Source: Pseudomonadota bacterium (lineage in GTDB: Bacteria > Pseudomonadota > Gammaproteobacteria > Steroidobacterales > Steroidobacteraceae). From it: DNA of 64,000 nt. The DNA lies in NCBI GenBank assembly GCA_023391335.1, contig JAEWBG010000065.1, positions 62,001-126,000 of the forward strand, in the 5' to 3' direction. Both the position numbers and the translations under genes were made by a program. Shown one piece after another: positions 26,564 to 35,240 of the stretch. Numbering within the stretch: position 1 is the first letter of the stretch; the number at the start of each line of letters is the position of its first letter. Below the pieces are notes generated by a model. It was not told the origin of the DNA. It did not search any database and worked only from the letters and a program-made list of their open reading frames with translations.

Positions 26564-28471
26564 GTGCTGAACCGCCTGAGCTTACGAACTATATTTGACC
26601 CCAACGGCGCGCCTGGCGGCATCGCCAATGCCCTTCGGTACGGGACTTCGCTCGCGATCATCGGGATTGCGGAAGTGTTGTTCCGCATTGTGTCGTGGCA
26701 GATCGAACCGCTGCCGCCCTTCATCATTTTCTATCCCGTCCTTGTAGTTGTCTGCGTCTTCTGCGGACTGGGTCCTGCGCTTCTGGCGCTGGCACTTTGC
26801 GGATTGGTCGGAGTGTCGAATGGCGTAGGGGCGCTGGCGCTCGGAATCTTCATCGTCCTGAACTTGGCGATGTTTGCAGTGTTGCGAACGCTCCGTCGCG
26901 CACAACACAGCGAAGCGATCGCACATTCGCAGATGCAAGGGCTGTTGGAAAAAACCCAAGCAGAACGTGAGTGGTATTCGCTCGTTTTGAGGAGCATCGC
27001 GGAAGAGGTTTACTTTACCGACATTGACGGTCGCTATCGTTACGCGAATCACGCCGTGCTCAATGAATTCGGATATGAGCGTGTCGACGGCGTGCCCGTC
27101 ACAGACATCCTCGCGCGACTCGAGGTCTACCGAGCAGATGGCTCGCCGCGGCCCATAGAAGAGGCACCGCCCTTGCGTGCTTTGAAGGGTGAGGTCATTG
27201 GCGATGAAGAACAAATCGTACGCGTGCCTCGTACGGGCGAGTTTAGATATCGCCAAGTGAGCGCATCACCAGTTCGGGATGCAGGCGGCAATATCATCGG
27301 GTCGGTTTCGGTGGTTCGCGATATCACGGAGCGAAAGCGCGCCGAAGAGGCATTGCGCGAAGCGGACCGACGCAAGGACGTGTTCATGTCCACGCTCTCT
27401 CACGAGTTGCGCAATCCGCTTGCGCCGATTCGCACGGCGGCGATGGTCATGGAATCGCCACAGGCGGGTCCAGAGGAGATCGAGCGCGCTCGTCGCATTA
27501 TCGTGCGACAAGTCACCCACATGGCGTCGTTGCTGGATGATTTGCTCGAGGTCTCGCGCTATACGCGCGGAGATCTGGTTCTACGAAAATCACACGTGCC
27601 GCTGCAGCAAGTGCTCGCTGGAGCCATAGAAGTGGCGCAACCGCTTCTGCAGGAGAAGGGGCATCAGTTGCGCATCGACGTACCTGAACCATCGCCGGTG
27701 ATAGAGGCGGATCCACTGCGCCTCACTCAGGTAGTCAGCAACTTGTTGACCAACGCAGCGAAGTACACAAACGCAGGTGGAGAAATCATCCTGGCATGTC
27801 GAGCCGACGATCAGGGGCTGAAATTATCCGTTCAGGACAACGGGATCGGTCTTGCGCCGGAGTCTCTCGTTCGCATCTTCGAGATGTTCGTTCAAGTCGA
27901 GTCGACACGAGCCCAATTGCAAGGAGGATTGGGAATCGGACTGGCACTCGTCAAAGCGATCGTCGAATTGCACGGAGGACGCGTGGAAGCGCAGAGCGAG
28001 GGCCTCAGTCGTGGCAGTACCTTTACCATCAGCCTGCCGTCGAACGTTCTGGTGCGGCACGTGGGCACAGCGAACAAGAAATCACCCACCGGACACTCGC
28101 CTGTGTTCCGCATATTGGCTGCGGATGACAACGTCGATGCGTCAAAGTCGTTGGGGATGTTCCTGGAGCTGTCTGGACATCAGGTAACGCTGGCCCAAGA
28201 CGGGTTGAGTGCGCTGCGCATAGCAGAACAACTTCGGCCGGAGGTCATTGTGCTGGATATCGGGATGCCGGGAATGAATGGCTATGAGGTCGCTCGCGAA
28301 CTGCGGAAGCAGCCTTGGGCCAAAGATATGTTTCTGATCGCACTAACAGGTTGGGGCCAGGAATCAGATCGCGCCGAGGCAATCGAGGCTGGCTTCGACA
28401 TTCATTTCACCAAACCGGTGGATCCATCCGAATTGCAAGCGGCATTGCCTCGGCGAGAGGACAAGAAATAG
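26564..28471 (+). CDS. Hybrid PAS sensor histidine kinase with C-terminal receiver
   Basis: GTG start; 635 residues. Residues 22-110 have four hydrophobic segments of the DUF4118 type often found in KdpD-like sensors. A PAS domain follows at about 135-255, ending RDITERKRAEE. The dimerisation/phosphoacceptor helix has H280 in LSHELRNPL, and the ATPase has NLLTNAAKYT, DNGIGL and GLGIGLALVKAIVELHGG. A receiver at 515-630 has DDN, D565 in VLDIGMPGMNGYE and K617 in FTKPVDP. This is a membrane-associated hybrid kinase. It lies between the two micropeptide units and converges on unit B. Whether it senses or controls them is unknown. Confidence 0.93.
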   Translation: MLNRLSLRTIFDPNGAPGGIANALRYGTSLAIIGIAEVLFRIVSWQIEPLPPFIIFYPVLVVVCVFCGLGPALLALALCGLVGVSNGVGALALGIFIVLNLAMFAVLRTLRRAQHSEAIAHSQMQGLLEKTQAEREWYSLVLRSIAEEVYFTDIDGRYRYANHAVLNEFGYERVDGVPVTDILARLEVYRADGSPRPIEEAPPLRALKGEVIGDEEQIVRVPRTGEFRYRQVSASPVRDAGGNIIGSVSVVRDITERKRAEEALREADRRKDVFMSTLSHELRNPLAPIRTAAMVMESPQAGPEEIERARRIIVRQVTHMASLLDDLLEVSRYTRGDLVLRKSHVPLQQVLAGAIEVAQPLLQEKGHQLRIDVPEPSPVIEADPLRLTQVVSNLLTNAAKYTNAGGEIILACRADDQGLKLSVQDNGIGLAPESLVRIFEMFVQVESTRAQLQGGLGIGLALVKAIVELHGGRVEAQSEGLSRGSTFTISLPSNVLVRHVGTANKKSPTGHSPVFRILAADDNVDASKSLGMFLELSGHQVTLAQDGLSALRIAEQLRPEVIVLDIGMPGMNGYEVARELRKQPWAKDMFLIALTGWGQESDRAEAIEAGFDIHFTKPVDPSELQAALPRREDKK

Positions 28472-28535
28472 CGCCGCATGGTTGCCTCGGAACCCTCGAG
28501 CATCGTTCAGCTTCTCTAACTCGCCTTTGCCAAAG

Positions 28536-28570
28536 CCTGCCGGCGCGTCATGAAAGACAACGCCGGCAGG
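28536..28570 (-). terminator. Hairpin downstream of micropeptide B, covarying with copy at 25287
   Basis: Ten-base arms CCTGCCGGCG and CGCCGGCAGG enclose an inner stem GTC/GAC, where copy A has GCC/GGC; the pair is maintained by compensatory change. It lies between the kinase stop (plus) and the micropeptide stop (minus), 9 bases after the latter. Confidence 0.72.
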
Positions 28571-28579
28571 GGGCATGCG

Positions 28580-28729
28580 TTACTGCAGTTCGGTGATCGT
28601 CACCGAATAGCCCTGGTGATGCGTTGCACGCTCAGCCGCGAATGCACCGAGCGAGAGGCTGGCACTGATGATGACAGCCGAAAGAATCATGCAAACGACG
28701 CTCTGGATTTTGCGGGTCACGGCAAACAT
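28580..28729 (-). CDS. Secreted micropeptide B (49 aa)
   Basis: The ATG has AAGGAGA upstream. The product starts MFAVTRKIQSVVCMILSAVI and matches micropeptide A (25334-25483) throughout: signal peptide ending GAFA-A, then AERATHHQGYSVTITELQ. Substitutions between the copies fall largely at third codon positions or exchange similar residues (V/I, E/Q), indicating selection on the protein. Same length, same leader features and same terminator hairpin. Unknown function; see findings. Confidence 0.85.
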   Translation of the reverse strand: MFAVTRKIQSVVCMILSAVIISASLSLGAFAAERATHHQGYSVTITELQ

Positions 28730-28782
28730 GGCGATCTCCTTGGTCTCTCTCTGCGATGTCCGCGTTATTGCGGGGTTGAGCT

Positions 28783-28812
28783 CAAGACACAGCAGGGGGC
28801 CTCCTAGTTACA
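28783..28812 (-). promoter_or_regulatory. ECF-like promoter of micropeptide B
   Basis: Minus strand TGTAAC, 17 bases, TGTCTTG, matching the spacing and bases of the copy A promoter while the spacer sequence differs. The downstream leader contains the same small stem (CCGC-GTTATT-GCGG at 28760-28773). Confidence 0.55.
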
Positions 28813-28914
28813 GCTAAAATGCAGATACCGGCGAACGGCGTTCGGATGCCGGTAGAACTCGCGAACTCGGAATTTAGACGCCAAGTATTGAGCTGGCGGA
28901 GCACGATCGGGTTG

Positions 28915-29745
28915 ATGCGCCGCGAGACATCGGAGTTACTGGTGCAAGCAACTGAAGTGGATACATCGGCAGCAGACGCATACGAGGCTTCTCTCGTACC
29001 CGGATTAATCGCGCTCTGGGCAGAACTCATCGTATCGGAAGCCAAAATTACCGAAGGCATGAGCATTCTCGACGTCGGGTGTGGCACTGGAATCGTCGCT
29101 CGGCATGCGGCACGTCGAAGTGGCTCCGCCGGCAGAGTCGTGGGCATGGATATCGATCAGGGAATGCTTGGAGCCGCGAAGTCCGTATCGATCAAGGAAG
29201 GCCTATCGATCGACTATCAGTACGGCTCTGCTTGCGAGCTACCGTTTGACTCCGGTGCGTTCGATGCTCTGTTGTGTTTGCAAGGCCTGCAGTACTTTCC
29301 GGATCCGCTGAGGGCCTTGCGTGAATTTCGCCGTGTTCTTAAGCCCCGATCGGTGCTGGCCATCGTCACGTGGAGCGAACTGGAGTCCTGCAAGGGTTGG
29401 TGGGCACTGGTGAGTGCCCTTGAACGTCGAGGCATCGACGCAAGTGCCGCCCGCAAACCATTTGCATTGTCCAGCGCTGACGAAATTCGCTCGCTGTGCG
29501 CGCGAGCCGGATTCGAAGACATTTCAGTCCATGCGGAGCAAAGAGTTTCGAATTTCCGATCGGCGAATCACTTCGTTGCCGCCATGCTTCAAGGTGCACC
29601 GTCGACCAGGCTGGCGCTCGAGCAAGTTCCCAAAGGGGAATGGCCTGATTTCATCTCGGAAGTGGAGGATTTGCTCGCACGGTGGCAAACGGCTTCGGGG
29701 CTCGCGTTTCCCACTCAATGCAATGTAGTGACGGCTCGGCGCTAG
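28915..29745 (+). CDS. Class I SAM-dependent methyltransferase
   Basis: The ATG of MRRETSELLV gives 276 residues; earlier in-frame starts at 28819 and 28846 fall inside the promoter region of micropeptide B and are less likely. The SAM-binding motif I is ILDVGCGTGIVARHAARRSG, followed by VVGMDIDQGMLGAAK (motif II), GSACELPFDSGAFDALLC and LRALREFRRVLKPRSVLAIVTW. It resembles the Methyltransf_11 group used on small molecules such as quinone or phospholipid precursors. The substrate is not indicated. It is divergent from micropeptide B. Confidence 0.87.
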   Translation: MRRETSELLVQATEVDTSAADAYEASLVPGLIALWAELIVSEAKITEGMSILDVGCGTGIVARHAARRSGSAGRVVGMDIDQGMLGAAKSVSIKEGLSIDYQYGSACELPFDSGAFDALLCLQGLQYFPDPLRALREFRRVLKPRSVLAIVTWSELESCKGWWALVSALERRGIDASAARKPFALSSADEIRSLCARAGFEDISVHAEQRVSNFRSANHFVAAMLQGAPSTRLALEQVPKGEWPDFISEVEDLLARWQTASGLAFPTQCNVVTARR

Positions 29746-29765
29746 AACGACACGAAAAATGGGCT

Positions 29766-29793
29766 TTGCCAAGCTGATATTAGCGGCTAATAT
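29766..29793 (+). promoter_or_regulatory. Sigma-70-like promoter placing transcription start at the ATG
   Basis: TTGCCA (29766-29771), 16 bases, TAATAT (29788-29793). Transcription would start about six to eight bases on, at the RHH gene ATG (29800). No ribosome site is present, so the mRNA is probably leaderless. Confidence 0.6.
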
Positions 29794-29798
29794 TAGCC
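29773..29798. promoter_or_regulatory. Tandem ribbon-helix-helix operators
   Basis: Two copies of GCTRATATTAGC lie 13 bases apart (29773-29784 and 29786-29797); the second is part of a perfect 14-base palindrome GGCTAATATTAGCC (29785-29798). They overlap the -10 and the spacer of the promoter and end one base before the ATG. Autorepression by the RHH product is the natural reading. Confidence 0.7.
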
Positions 29799-29799
29799 T

Positions 29800-29982
29800 A
29801 TGGGCAGAACCGTACGCACACAGGTCGCGCTGTATCTCGACGATGAATACATCGTGATGCTCGACAAGCTAGCCAAGAAGACGGGGCGGACCAAGCAGGA
29901 TCTGCTCAGGGAAGCCGTCAATACGTTGCTGGTCGAGTATCGAATGTTCGATCGAAAAAAGCTCAAAGCACCTGCGCATTGA
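29800..29982 (+). CDS. Ribbon-helix-helix (CopG/Arc-like) regulator
   Basis: Sixty residues. The N-terminal strand VRTQVALYLDD and helices DEYIVMLDKLAKKTG and TKQDLLREAVNTLLVEYR match the ribbon-helix-helix fold, in which paired N-terminal strands of a dimer enter the major groove. No toxin gene follows on the same strand, so it is not obviously an antitoxin. The palindromes directly upstream support autoregulation, and absence of a Shine-Dalgarno sequence suggests a leaderless transcript. Confidence 0.87.
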   Translation: MGRTVRTQVALYLDDEYIVMLDKLAKKTGRTKQDLLREAVNTLLVEYRMFDRKKLKAPAH

Positions 29983-30064
29983 CCCGTGTGCGCATCATTC
30001 GGGCATCTCGTTTCGAGAACTCGCCTTGCACGACGCCCTTTTCCGATGTGAGCGCGCTAATCCT

Positions 30065-30589
30065 CTACCACTGCGCGGTGCGATACCGGCGCGCAAGTAG
30101 GCGGTCCACAGAAAACGCGCCGGGCCCTTTGATCGCGAGCATCAGCAGCATGAAACCCCACAAATAGTGCTGGCCGATCGCTGCTTCGAAACCTTCTTGA
30201 AACAGCACGTGTGCATAGCTGATGACCGCGAGTGCGTTGACGGCGAACAATCCGACAGCACCGAGACGCCCTGCTAACCCAAGAATCACGAGAAGCGGGA
30301 AAAACAGTTCACCGAACGAGCCGACCACCGCAGCGACATGAGGTGCGAGCAGCGGGACGCGGTACTCGTCTTCAAACAACGAAAGCGTCTGATCCCACGC
30401 AGAGATCTTCAGCCACCCGGAATGCAGAAAGACCCAGCTCACATACAAGCGCGTCGTCAACGCGAACGGGGAGTAAAGCAAGTCCAACCAGCGAGAGGTT
30501 GATTGCAACGCCGTCACAAATGCTGGAGCACTGCGATTCGCGTGGAAATTCGAGTAGCTGGTCGGAGCGGCCTGATTCGCGACGTTCAT
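30065..30589 (-). CDS. DoxX-family membrane protein
   Basis: ATG with GAGGTG upstream; 174 residues. Four hydrophobic segments and the DoxX patterns (TRLYVSWVFLHSGWLKISAWDQ, FPLLVILGLAGRLGAVGLFAVNALAVISY, LWGFMLLMLAIKGPGAFSVDRLL) are visible. DoxX members occur in terminal quinol oxidase or oxidative-stress complexes of the inner membrane. No partner subunit is adjacent. Confidence 0.88.
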   Translation of the reverse strand: MNVANQAAPTSYSNFHANRSAPAFVTALQSTSRWLDLLYSPFALTTRLYVSWVFLHSGWLKISAWDQTLSLFEDEYRVPLLAPHVAAVVGSFGELFFPLLVILGLAGRLGAVGLFAVNALAVISYAHVLFQEGFEAAIGQHYLWGFMLLMLAIKGPGAFSVDRLLARRYRTAQW

Positions 30590-30922
30590 GTGGCACCTCG
30601 TGTTCTCGATAGCCCACTGACCTGAGAGGCGCGAGAAACATTACGCATAACCGAGGGGGTGTTGCCTTCGCGTCCTTATGGTGGGAGCAGGCGGCTCCCG
30701 CTGGCGAGCCTTCCGCCGCTCCTATTAATAAGAGAGATAGGCGCTTCTGAGGCGTTCGATGAAACAAATAGCTCGCAGGATCAGCAGCTTACTCGACTAT
30801 TCACGATGGATGCTTCGCACCAAGAGGGGCAGTCGTCAGGTCGGACTGCACTGCAGTCAGGAAGGACTAACGTCAGGTTAGACGGGAACGCAGACGCAAT
30901 CCGCCAGACCCGGTTGAGGCTT
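30590..30922. other. Intergenic region with a REP-like inverted repeat
   Basis: No gene is supportable. GGGAGC and GCTCCC separated by five bases occur near 30682-30698, followed by a similar GGCGAGCC-type segment, which recalls REP-like elements of Gammaproteobacteria. Only one copy was noticed in the window. Confidence 0.45.
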
Positions 30923-31861
30923 CTACTGCTTTGTCGACTTTCGAGCGCGAGGTCGCTTATCCATGAACAAGTCAGCCACCACGCCGCGGAGCCAGCGATT
31001 GGCCGCGTCATGTTGGAATCGGGAATGCCAGTGCTGGCGAACGACACGAGGCCGAGCCTTGAAGGGCGGCTTCACCAGTTTGATCGCGGCGAGACGCGCC
31101 AGACTGGCACCGATCGCATAGGGCACGGTGAAGATGAGATCCGAACGCTCCAGCAGTGTCGGGATCGCCAGAAAGTGTTCGAGTCGAACCGAGATATGCC
31201 GTGTAAGTCCTTGTTGTTGCAGCTCTGCTTCTAGGGAATCGTTCATGTGCCCAGCGGGATGCACGACTGCATGCCGGCCTTCGATGAATTGCTTGCGGCT
31301 GAGCTCCCCACCGATGGTTGGATGGTCCGCGCGCACGATGCACACGAAGGTATGCGTGAAAAGTCGCTGCTGATAGACCGCTGCACTGCCGAGTTCTGGA
31401 AAGAAGCCAATTGCCAAATCCACTTCGCCCTTGCGCAGCGCGGGCTCGAGTTCGGCGGCAGGCAAATTGACCGTTCGCAATTGCATCCTCGGCCCGAGCG
31501 TACTGAGCCGCTCCATGATCTGAGGCAAGAACACCAGCTCACCAATGTCCTGCATGTTCAAGGTGATGGCACGTGTTGCAGTCGCGGGGTCGAAGATCGG
31601 CTGCTGCAGTAGATCCGCCCGGATCCGGTCAATGACTTCCTCGAGCGGTGCCGCCATCGCTTCTGAGAACGGTGTCGGATGAATGCCTCTGGAGGTGCGT
31701 ATGAAGAGGGGATCGCCGAAGGTCTTGCGCAGTCGATTCAGCGCAAAACTCGTGGCGGGCTGGCTCATGCCGAGTTGCCGAGCAGCTTGGCTCACGCTTC
31801 GCGAACGCAGCAACGCATCGAAGACGACAAGCAGGTTGAGGTCGATATCGGTGATATCCAT
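30923..31861 (-). CDS. LysR-family transcriptional regulator
   Basis: This 312-residue protein has an N-terminal winged HTH (LNLLVVFDALLRSRSVSQAARQLGMSQPATSFALNRLRKTFGDPLF) and a substrate-binding domain starting near residue 95. It is of the NodD/NahR-like subgroup that often controls aromatic catabolism. It faces away from the fadB-like operon at 32246 across a repeat-filled region, an arrangement typical of LysR activators of a divergent operon. The inducer is not known. Confidence 0.92.
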   Translation of the reverse strand: MDITDIDLNLLVVFDALLRSRSVSQAARQLGMSQPATSFALNRLRKTFGDPLFIRTSRGIHPTPFSEAMAAPLEEVIDRIRADLLQQPIFDPATATRAITLNMQDIGELVFLPQIMERLSTLGPRMQLRTVNLPAAELEPALRKGEVDLAIGFFPELGSAAVYQQRLFTHTFVCIVRADHPTIGGELSRKQFIEGRHAVVHPAGHMNDSLEAELQQQGLTRHISVRLEHFLAIPTLLERSDLIFTVPYAIGASLARLAAIKLVKPPFKARPRVVRQHWHSRFQHDAANRWLRGVVADLFMDKRPRARKSTKQ

Positions 31862-32245
31862 GTTGCTTATATCTTATATACCGGACCTAGGGGTTTCCAA
31901 ATAAGCCGTATCCGGGCGAAATCGCTGGCCAGCAGGGACGGAATTCAGAGTCGATAGGTTCTCGGACAGGATTAACAGGATGGTGTCGGCCAGTCAGTTT
32001 GCTCCGCCGTCTTCATCCTGTTCATCTTGTAAATCCTGTCTAGAGTCTTTTCCTCGCATCCGGAGCAGAGGCAAAGAAGCTTGGACAGGATGAACAGGAT
32101 TGACAGGATGATGTGAGCCAATGAGTGAGCTCCGTCGTTCTCATCCTGTTCATCTTGTTAATCCTGTCTACAGTCTTCTCTTCGTATCCGAAAGCAGAGA
32201 CAGAGAAGCCGGTCAGGCGATCACTATTTAAGGGGATTCATTCGA
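31862..32245. other. Divergent promoter region between LysR and the catabolic operon
   Basis: Holds the promoters of both genes and two units of the GACAGGAT repeat family (31965-32168). The 70 bases before 32246 include the leader and a weak GGGG ribosome site. No gene is supportable. Confidence 0.5.
31965..32168. repeat. GACAGGAT inverted-repeat array, two units
   Basis: Units at 31965-32040 and 32084-32168. Each has a left arm with GACAGGAT(G)AACAGGAT and a right arm ending TTAATCCTGTC or a close variant, facing inwards around a 30-40 base spacer. The same family forms a four-unit array at 40845-41307, on the other side of the catabolic module. Confidence 0.85.
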
Positions 32246-34372
32246 ATGGAAAAGTCTCAGGTCGTACGCGTTGAGCGCGACGGCGAACTCGCGCTTGTCA
32301 TCGCCCACAACCCACCGGTCAACACCATCACAGCGGAGGTGCGTGCCGGATTGCGATCGGCATTGGATGAGCTGAAGCGCATGTCAGACGTGAAGGGCAT
32401 TCTGCTGATGTGCGAAGGCAGCACCTTCTTCTCAGGTGCAGATATCGGCGAATTCAACGGCCCGCCAAAGGAAGAGGACTATCGCAATCTCTTCAACGCG
32501 TATGAGGCGCTAGACCTCCCCGTCGTTGCAGCAATGCACGGAACTGTACTCGGCGGCGGACTCGAGATCGCCTTGGCCTGTCACTACCGTGTCGCAGCAG
32601 CAGGCACGCGTCTCGGATTACCCGAAGTCACGCTCGGCATCATTCCTGGAGCGGGCGGCACACAGCGCATGCCGCGCCTGATCGGTGCGGAGAAAGCCCT
32701 CGAACTCATTCTTTCAGCGAGGCCAGTGGATGCGAAGCAAGCTCAACAGCTTGGTTTCATCGACGCGGTGATCGACGGCGATCTGCGAACCGGCGCGATT
32801 CGATATCTGCGCGGACTCATCGCCGAAGGCAAGCGTGCCCGACGCACCGGCGAAATGAGCGTCGATCCGAATACGGCGACGGCTGAAGTGTTCGAGCGCA
32901 TGACGGAGTTGGCTCGCAAGTCGTACCCCAATCGCAATGCTGGACTGGTTGCCGTGGATGCGGTCCGCAAAGCTGCGTATGCGCCGCTCGCGGAAGGACT
33001 CGCGTATGAAACCGCGCTCGTCAACGAATGCAAGGTCAGCGTCGAATCCAAAGGCGCTGTGCATGTGTTCTTCGCCGAGCGCGAGACGCGGCGGATTCCA
33101 GGCCTGGGTGATGAGATCAAAGCCGCTGCGGTGAAGTCTGCAGGCGTGATCGGTGCCGGCACGATGGGCGGAGGAATCGCGATCTGCTTCGCGAATGCCG
33201 GCATTCCAGTGACGTTGATCGATGCGAGCGATGAAGCCTTGCAACGCGGGCTCGCCACGATCGACCGCACATATCAGACGATGGTCGATCGCGGTCGATT
33301 GACGGCCGACGACAAAACGCGGCGCATGCAGTTGATTACGCCATCGCTGGACTATCAGGCGCTGCGCGATGCGGACGTCATCGTCGAGGCCGTGTTCGAG
33401 AGCATGGAGCTAAAGCAAAAGATCTTTACGCAATTGGACACGGTTGCAAAACCGGGCGCAGTGCTCGCAACCAACACGTCCACGCTCGACATAGAGCGCA
33501 TCGCTGAGGTGACCAAGCGCCCTGGCGATGTCATCGGGATGCACTTTTTCTCGCCCGCCAATGTGATGCCGCTCCTTGAAGTCGTCCGCACGTCGAAGAC
33601 TTCGCCGCACACGATTCGCACCGTCATGGATTTAGCGAAGCCGCTGCGCAAGACGCCGGTACTCGCACGCGTGTGCTACGGCTTTATCGGTAATCGCATG
33701 ATGGAAGGCTACGCGCGCGAAGCCGAACGCATGGTGCTGGAAGGTGCGACGCCGCGCGCCGTCGATAACGCGTTGGAAGAGTGGGGCATGGCGATGGGCA
33801 TTCTCGCGGTGTTCGACATGGCGGGAATCGATGTCGGCGTGAACGTGCACAAGGCGAACGCCTCCCAATATCCGCCGGATCCGACGTACTACCAAGCAGA
33901 CTTTGCTTTGCACGAAGCAGGGCGCATGGGACAGAAAAACGGCAAGGGCTACTATCGATACGAGAAGGGCAATCGCGCGCGATTCGACGATCCTGAAGCG
34001 ATCGAGATTCTGCGCCAGCGCGCCAAAACATTGAACGTTCCGCAACGAACGCACAGCAAAGAAGAGATCGTCGAACGCTGCGTGTACCCGTTGTTGAACG
34101 AAGGCTTCCGCATTCTCGGCGAACGGATTGCGCTGCGAGCGTCGGACATCGATGTCGTGTGGACGTCGGGCTATGGATTCCCTCGTTATCGCGGCGGACC
34201 GATGTTCTATGCCGAAACGATTGGCCTCAAGACGTTGTTGGCTGGAATGAAGAAGTACGGCGCGCTCTTGGGCCCGATGCATTGGCAGCCGGCACCGCTG
34301 TTGGTTGAACTCGTCGAACGCGACATGACCATTGCACAATGGGAGCAGTCCGTTAAGGGAGCGCAACCATGA
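32246..34372 (+). CDS. FadB-like fusion: enoyl-CoA hydratase / 3-hydroxyacyl-CoA dehydrogenase
   Basis: 708 residues, the usual size of FadB/FadJ multifunctional enzymes. The N-terminal crotonase domain (1-190) has the oxyanion-hole and acid/base residues in VLGGGLEIAL (E107) and PEVTLGIIPGAGGTQR (E127). The NAD-binding dehydrogenase domain begins near 296 with GVIGAGTMGGGIAICFANAG, then EAVFESMELKQKIFTQLD, and the C-terminal domain carries GFIGNRMMEGYAREAERM. Reactions: hydration of trans-2-enoyl-CoA and oxidation of 3-hydroxyacyl-CoA in the cytoplasm. It is the first gene of a tight operon with an amidohydrolase, a CoA ligase and an MFS transporter, so it probably shortens side chains of an aromatic or alicyclic acyl-CoA. 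Confidence 0.93.
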   Translation: MEKSQVVRVERDGELALVIAHNPPVNTITAEVRAGLRSALDELKRMSDVKGILLMCEGSTFFSGADIGEFNGPPKEEDYRNLFNAYEALDLPVVAAMHGTVLGGGLEIALACHYRVAAAGTRLGLPEVTLGIIPGAGGTQRMPRLIGAEKALELILSARPVDAKQAQQLGFIDAVIDGDLRTGAIRYLRGLIAEGKRARRTGEMSVDPNTATAEVFERMTELARKSYPNRNAGLVAVDAVRKAAYAPLAEGLAYETALVNECKVSVESKGAVHVFFAERETRRIPGLGDEIKAAAVKSAGVIGAGTMGGGIAICFANAGIPVTLIDASDEALQRGLATIDRTYQTMVDRGRLTADDKTRRMQLITPSLDYQALRDADVIVEAVFESMELKQKIFTQLDTVAKPGAVLATNTSTLDIERIAEVTKRPGDVIGMHFFSPANVMPLLEVVRTSKTSPHTIRTVMDLAKPLRKTPVLARVCYGFIGNRMMEGYAREAERMVLEGATPRAVDNALEEWGMAMGILAVFDMAGIDVGVNVHKANASQYPPDPTYYQADFALHEAGRMGQKNGKGYYRYEKGNRARFDDPEAIEILRQRAKTLNVPQRTHSKEEIVERCVYPLLNEGFRILGERIALRASDIDVVWTSGYGFPRYRGGPMFYAETIGLKTLLAGMKKYGALLGPMHWQPAPLLVELVERDMTIAQWEQSVKGAQP

Positions 34373-35238
34373 AACTGAGCGAACTGATCGCCATCGACGT
34401 ACACACCCACGCGGAAGTGTCGTGCCGTCAGGAGCCGGATGAAGCGTGGAAGCCTTTCGAAGAGGCGTCCGCAAAATACTTCAAATCAGGCAAGCGTCCG
34501 ACGATCGCCGAAACGATTGCCTACTACCGCGAGCGGAAGATCGGGCTCGTGATGTTCACCGTCGATTCCGAATTCGAGATCGGTGCACGGCGGATCCCGA
34601 ACGAAGAGGTCGCCGATGCGGCGCGCGAGAACGCCGACATCATGATGGCTTTTGCGAGTATCGATCCGCACAAAGGCAAGATGGGCGTGCGAGAAGCCCG
34701 ACGGCTGATCAAGGATGGCGTGATTCGCGGCTTCAAGTTTCATCCGACGCTGCAGGGCTTCTTTCCGAACGACCGCATCGCGTATCAGCTCTACGAAGTC
34801 ATCGCCGAGCACAAACTGCCGGCGATCTTTCACAGCGGACACTCGGGCATGGGCACGGGCTTGCCGGGCGGCGGCGGATTGCGCCTGAAGTATTCCAATC
34901 CCATCCACTTGGATGACGTGGCTGCGGATTTTCCAGATATGAAGATCATCATCGCGCATCCGTCATGGCCTTGGCAGGATGAAGCGCTCTCGGTGTGTTT
35001 GCACAAGCCGAACGTCTACATCGATTTGTCAGGTTGGTCGCCCAAGTACTTCCCGCCGCAGTTGGTGCAATACGCAAACACGCAGTTGAAAACCAAAATG
35101 CTGTTCGGATCCGACTATCCCTTGATCACGCCGGATCGTTGGATCAAAGATTTCAAAGAAGCGGGTTTCAAACCAGAAGTGCACGATCTCATTCTCAAGC
35201 AGAATGCGATTCGCGCGCTCGGCCTCACGGAGGCATAA
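34369..35238 (+). CDS. Amidohydrolase-2 family protein
   Basis: ATGA overlap with the fadB-like gene; 289 residues. The metal-binding H12-x-H14 motif is in IDVHTHAEV, with later ligands in KFHPTLQGFF, IFHSGHSGMG, IIIAHPSWPW and D247 in LFGSDYPLI. This family includes decarboxylases and hydrolases of aromatic ring products (for example resorcylate decarboxylase, 4-oxalomesaconate hydratase-like enzymes). The operon suggests it handles an intermediate of the aromatic/acyl-CoA pathway; the exact reaction is not visible. Confidence 0.85.
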   Translation: MKLSELIAIDVHTHAEVSCRQEPDEAWKPFEEASAKYFKSGKRPTIAETIAYYRERKIGLVMFTVDSEFEIGARRIPNEEVADAARENADIMMAFASIDPHKGKMGVREARRLIKDGVIRGFKFHPTLQGFFPNDRIAYQLYEVIAEHKLPAIFHSGHSGMGTGLPGGGGLRLKYSNPIHLDDVAADFPDMKIIIAHPSWPWQDEALSVCLHKPNVYIDLSGWSPKYFPPQLVQYANTQLKTKMLFGSDYPLITPDRWIKDFKEAGFKPEVHDLILKQNAIRALGLTEA

Positions 35239-35240
35239 GG

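Noticed and set aside
29800..29982. Antitoxin of a toxin-antitoxin pair
   Set aside because: The RHH fold fits, but the next frame on the same strand is short and unsupported and the downstream gene is an opposite-strand DoxX protein.
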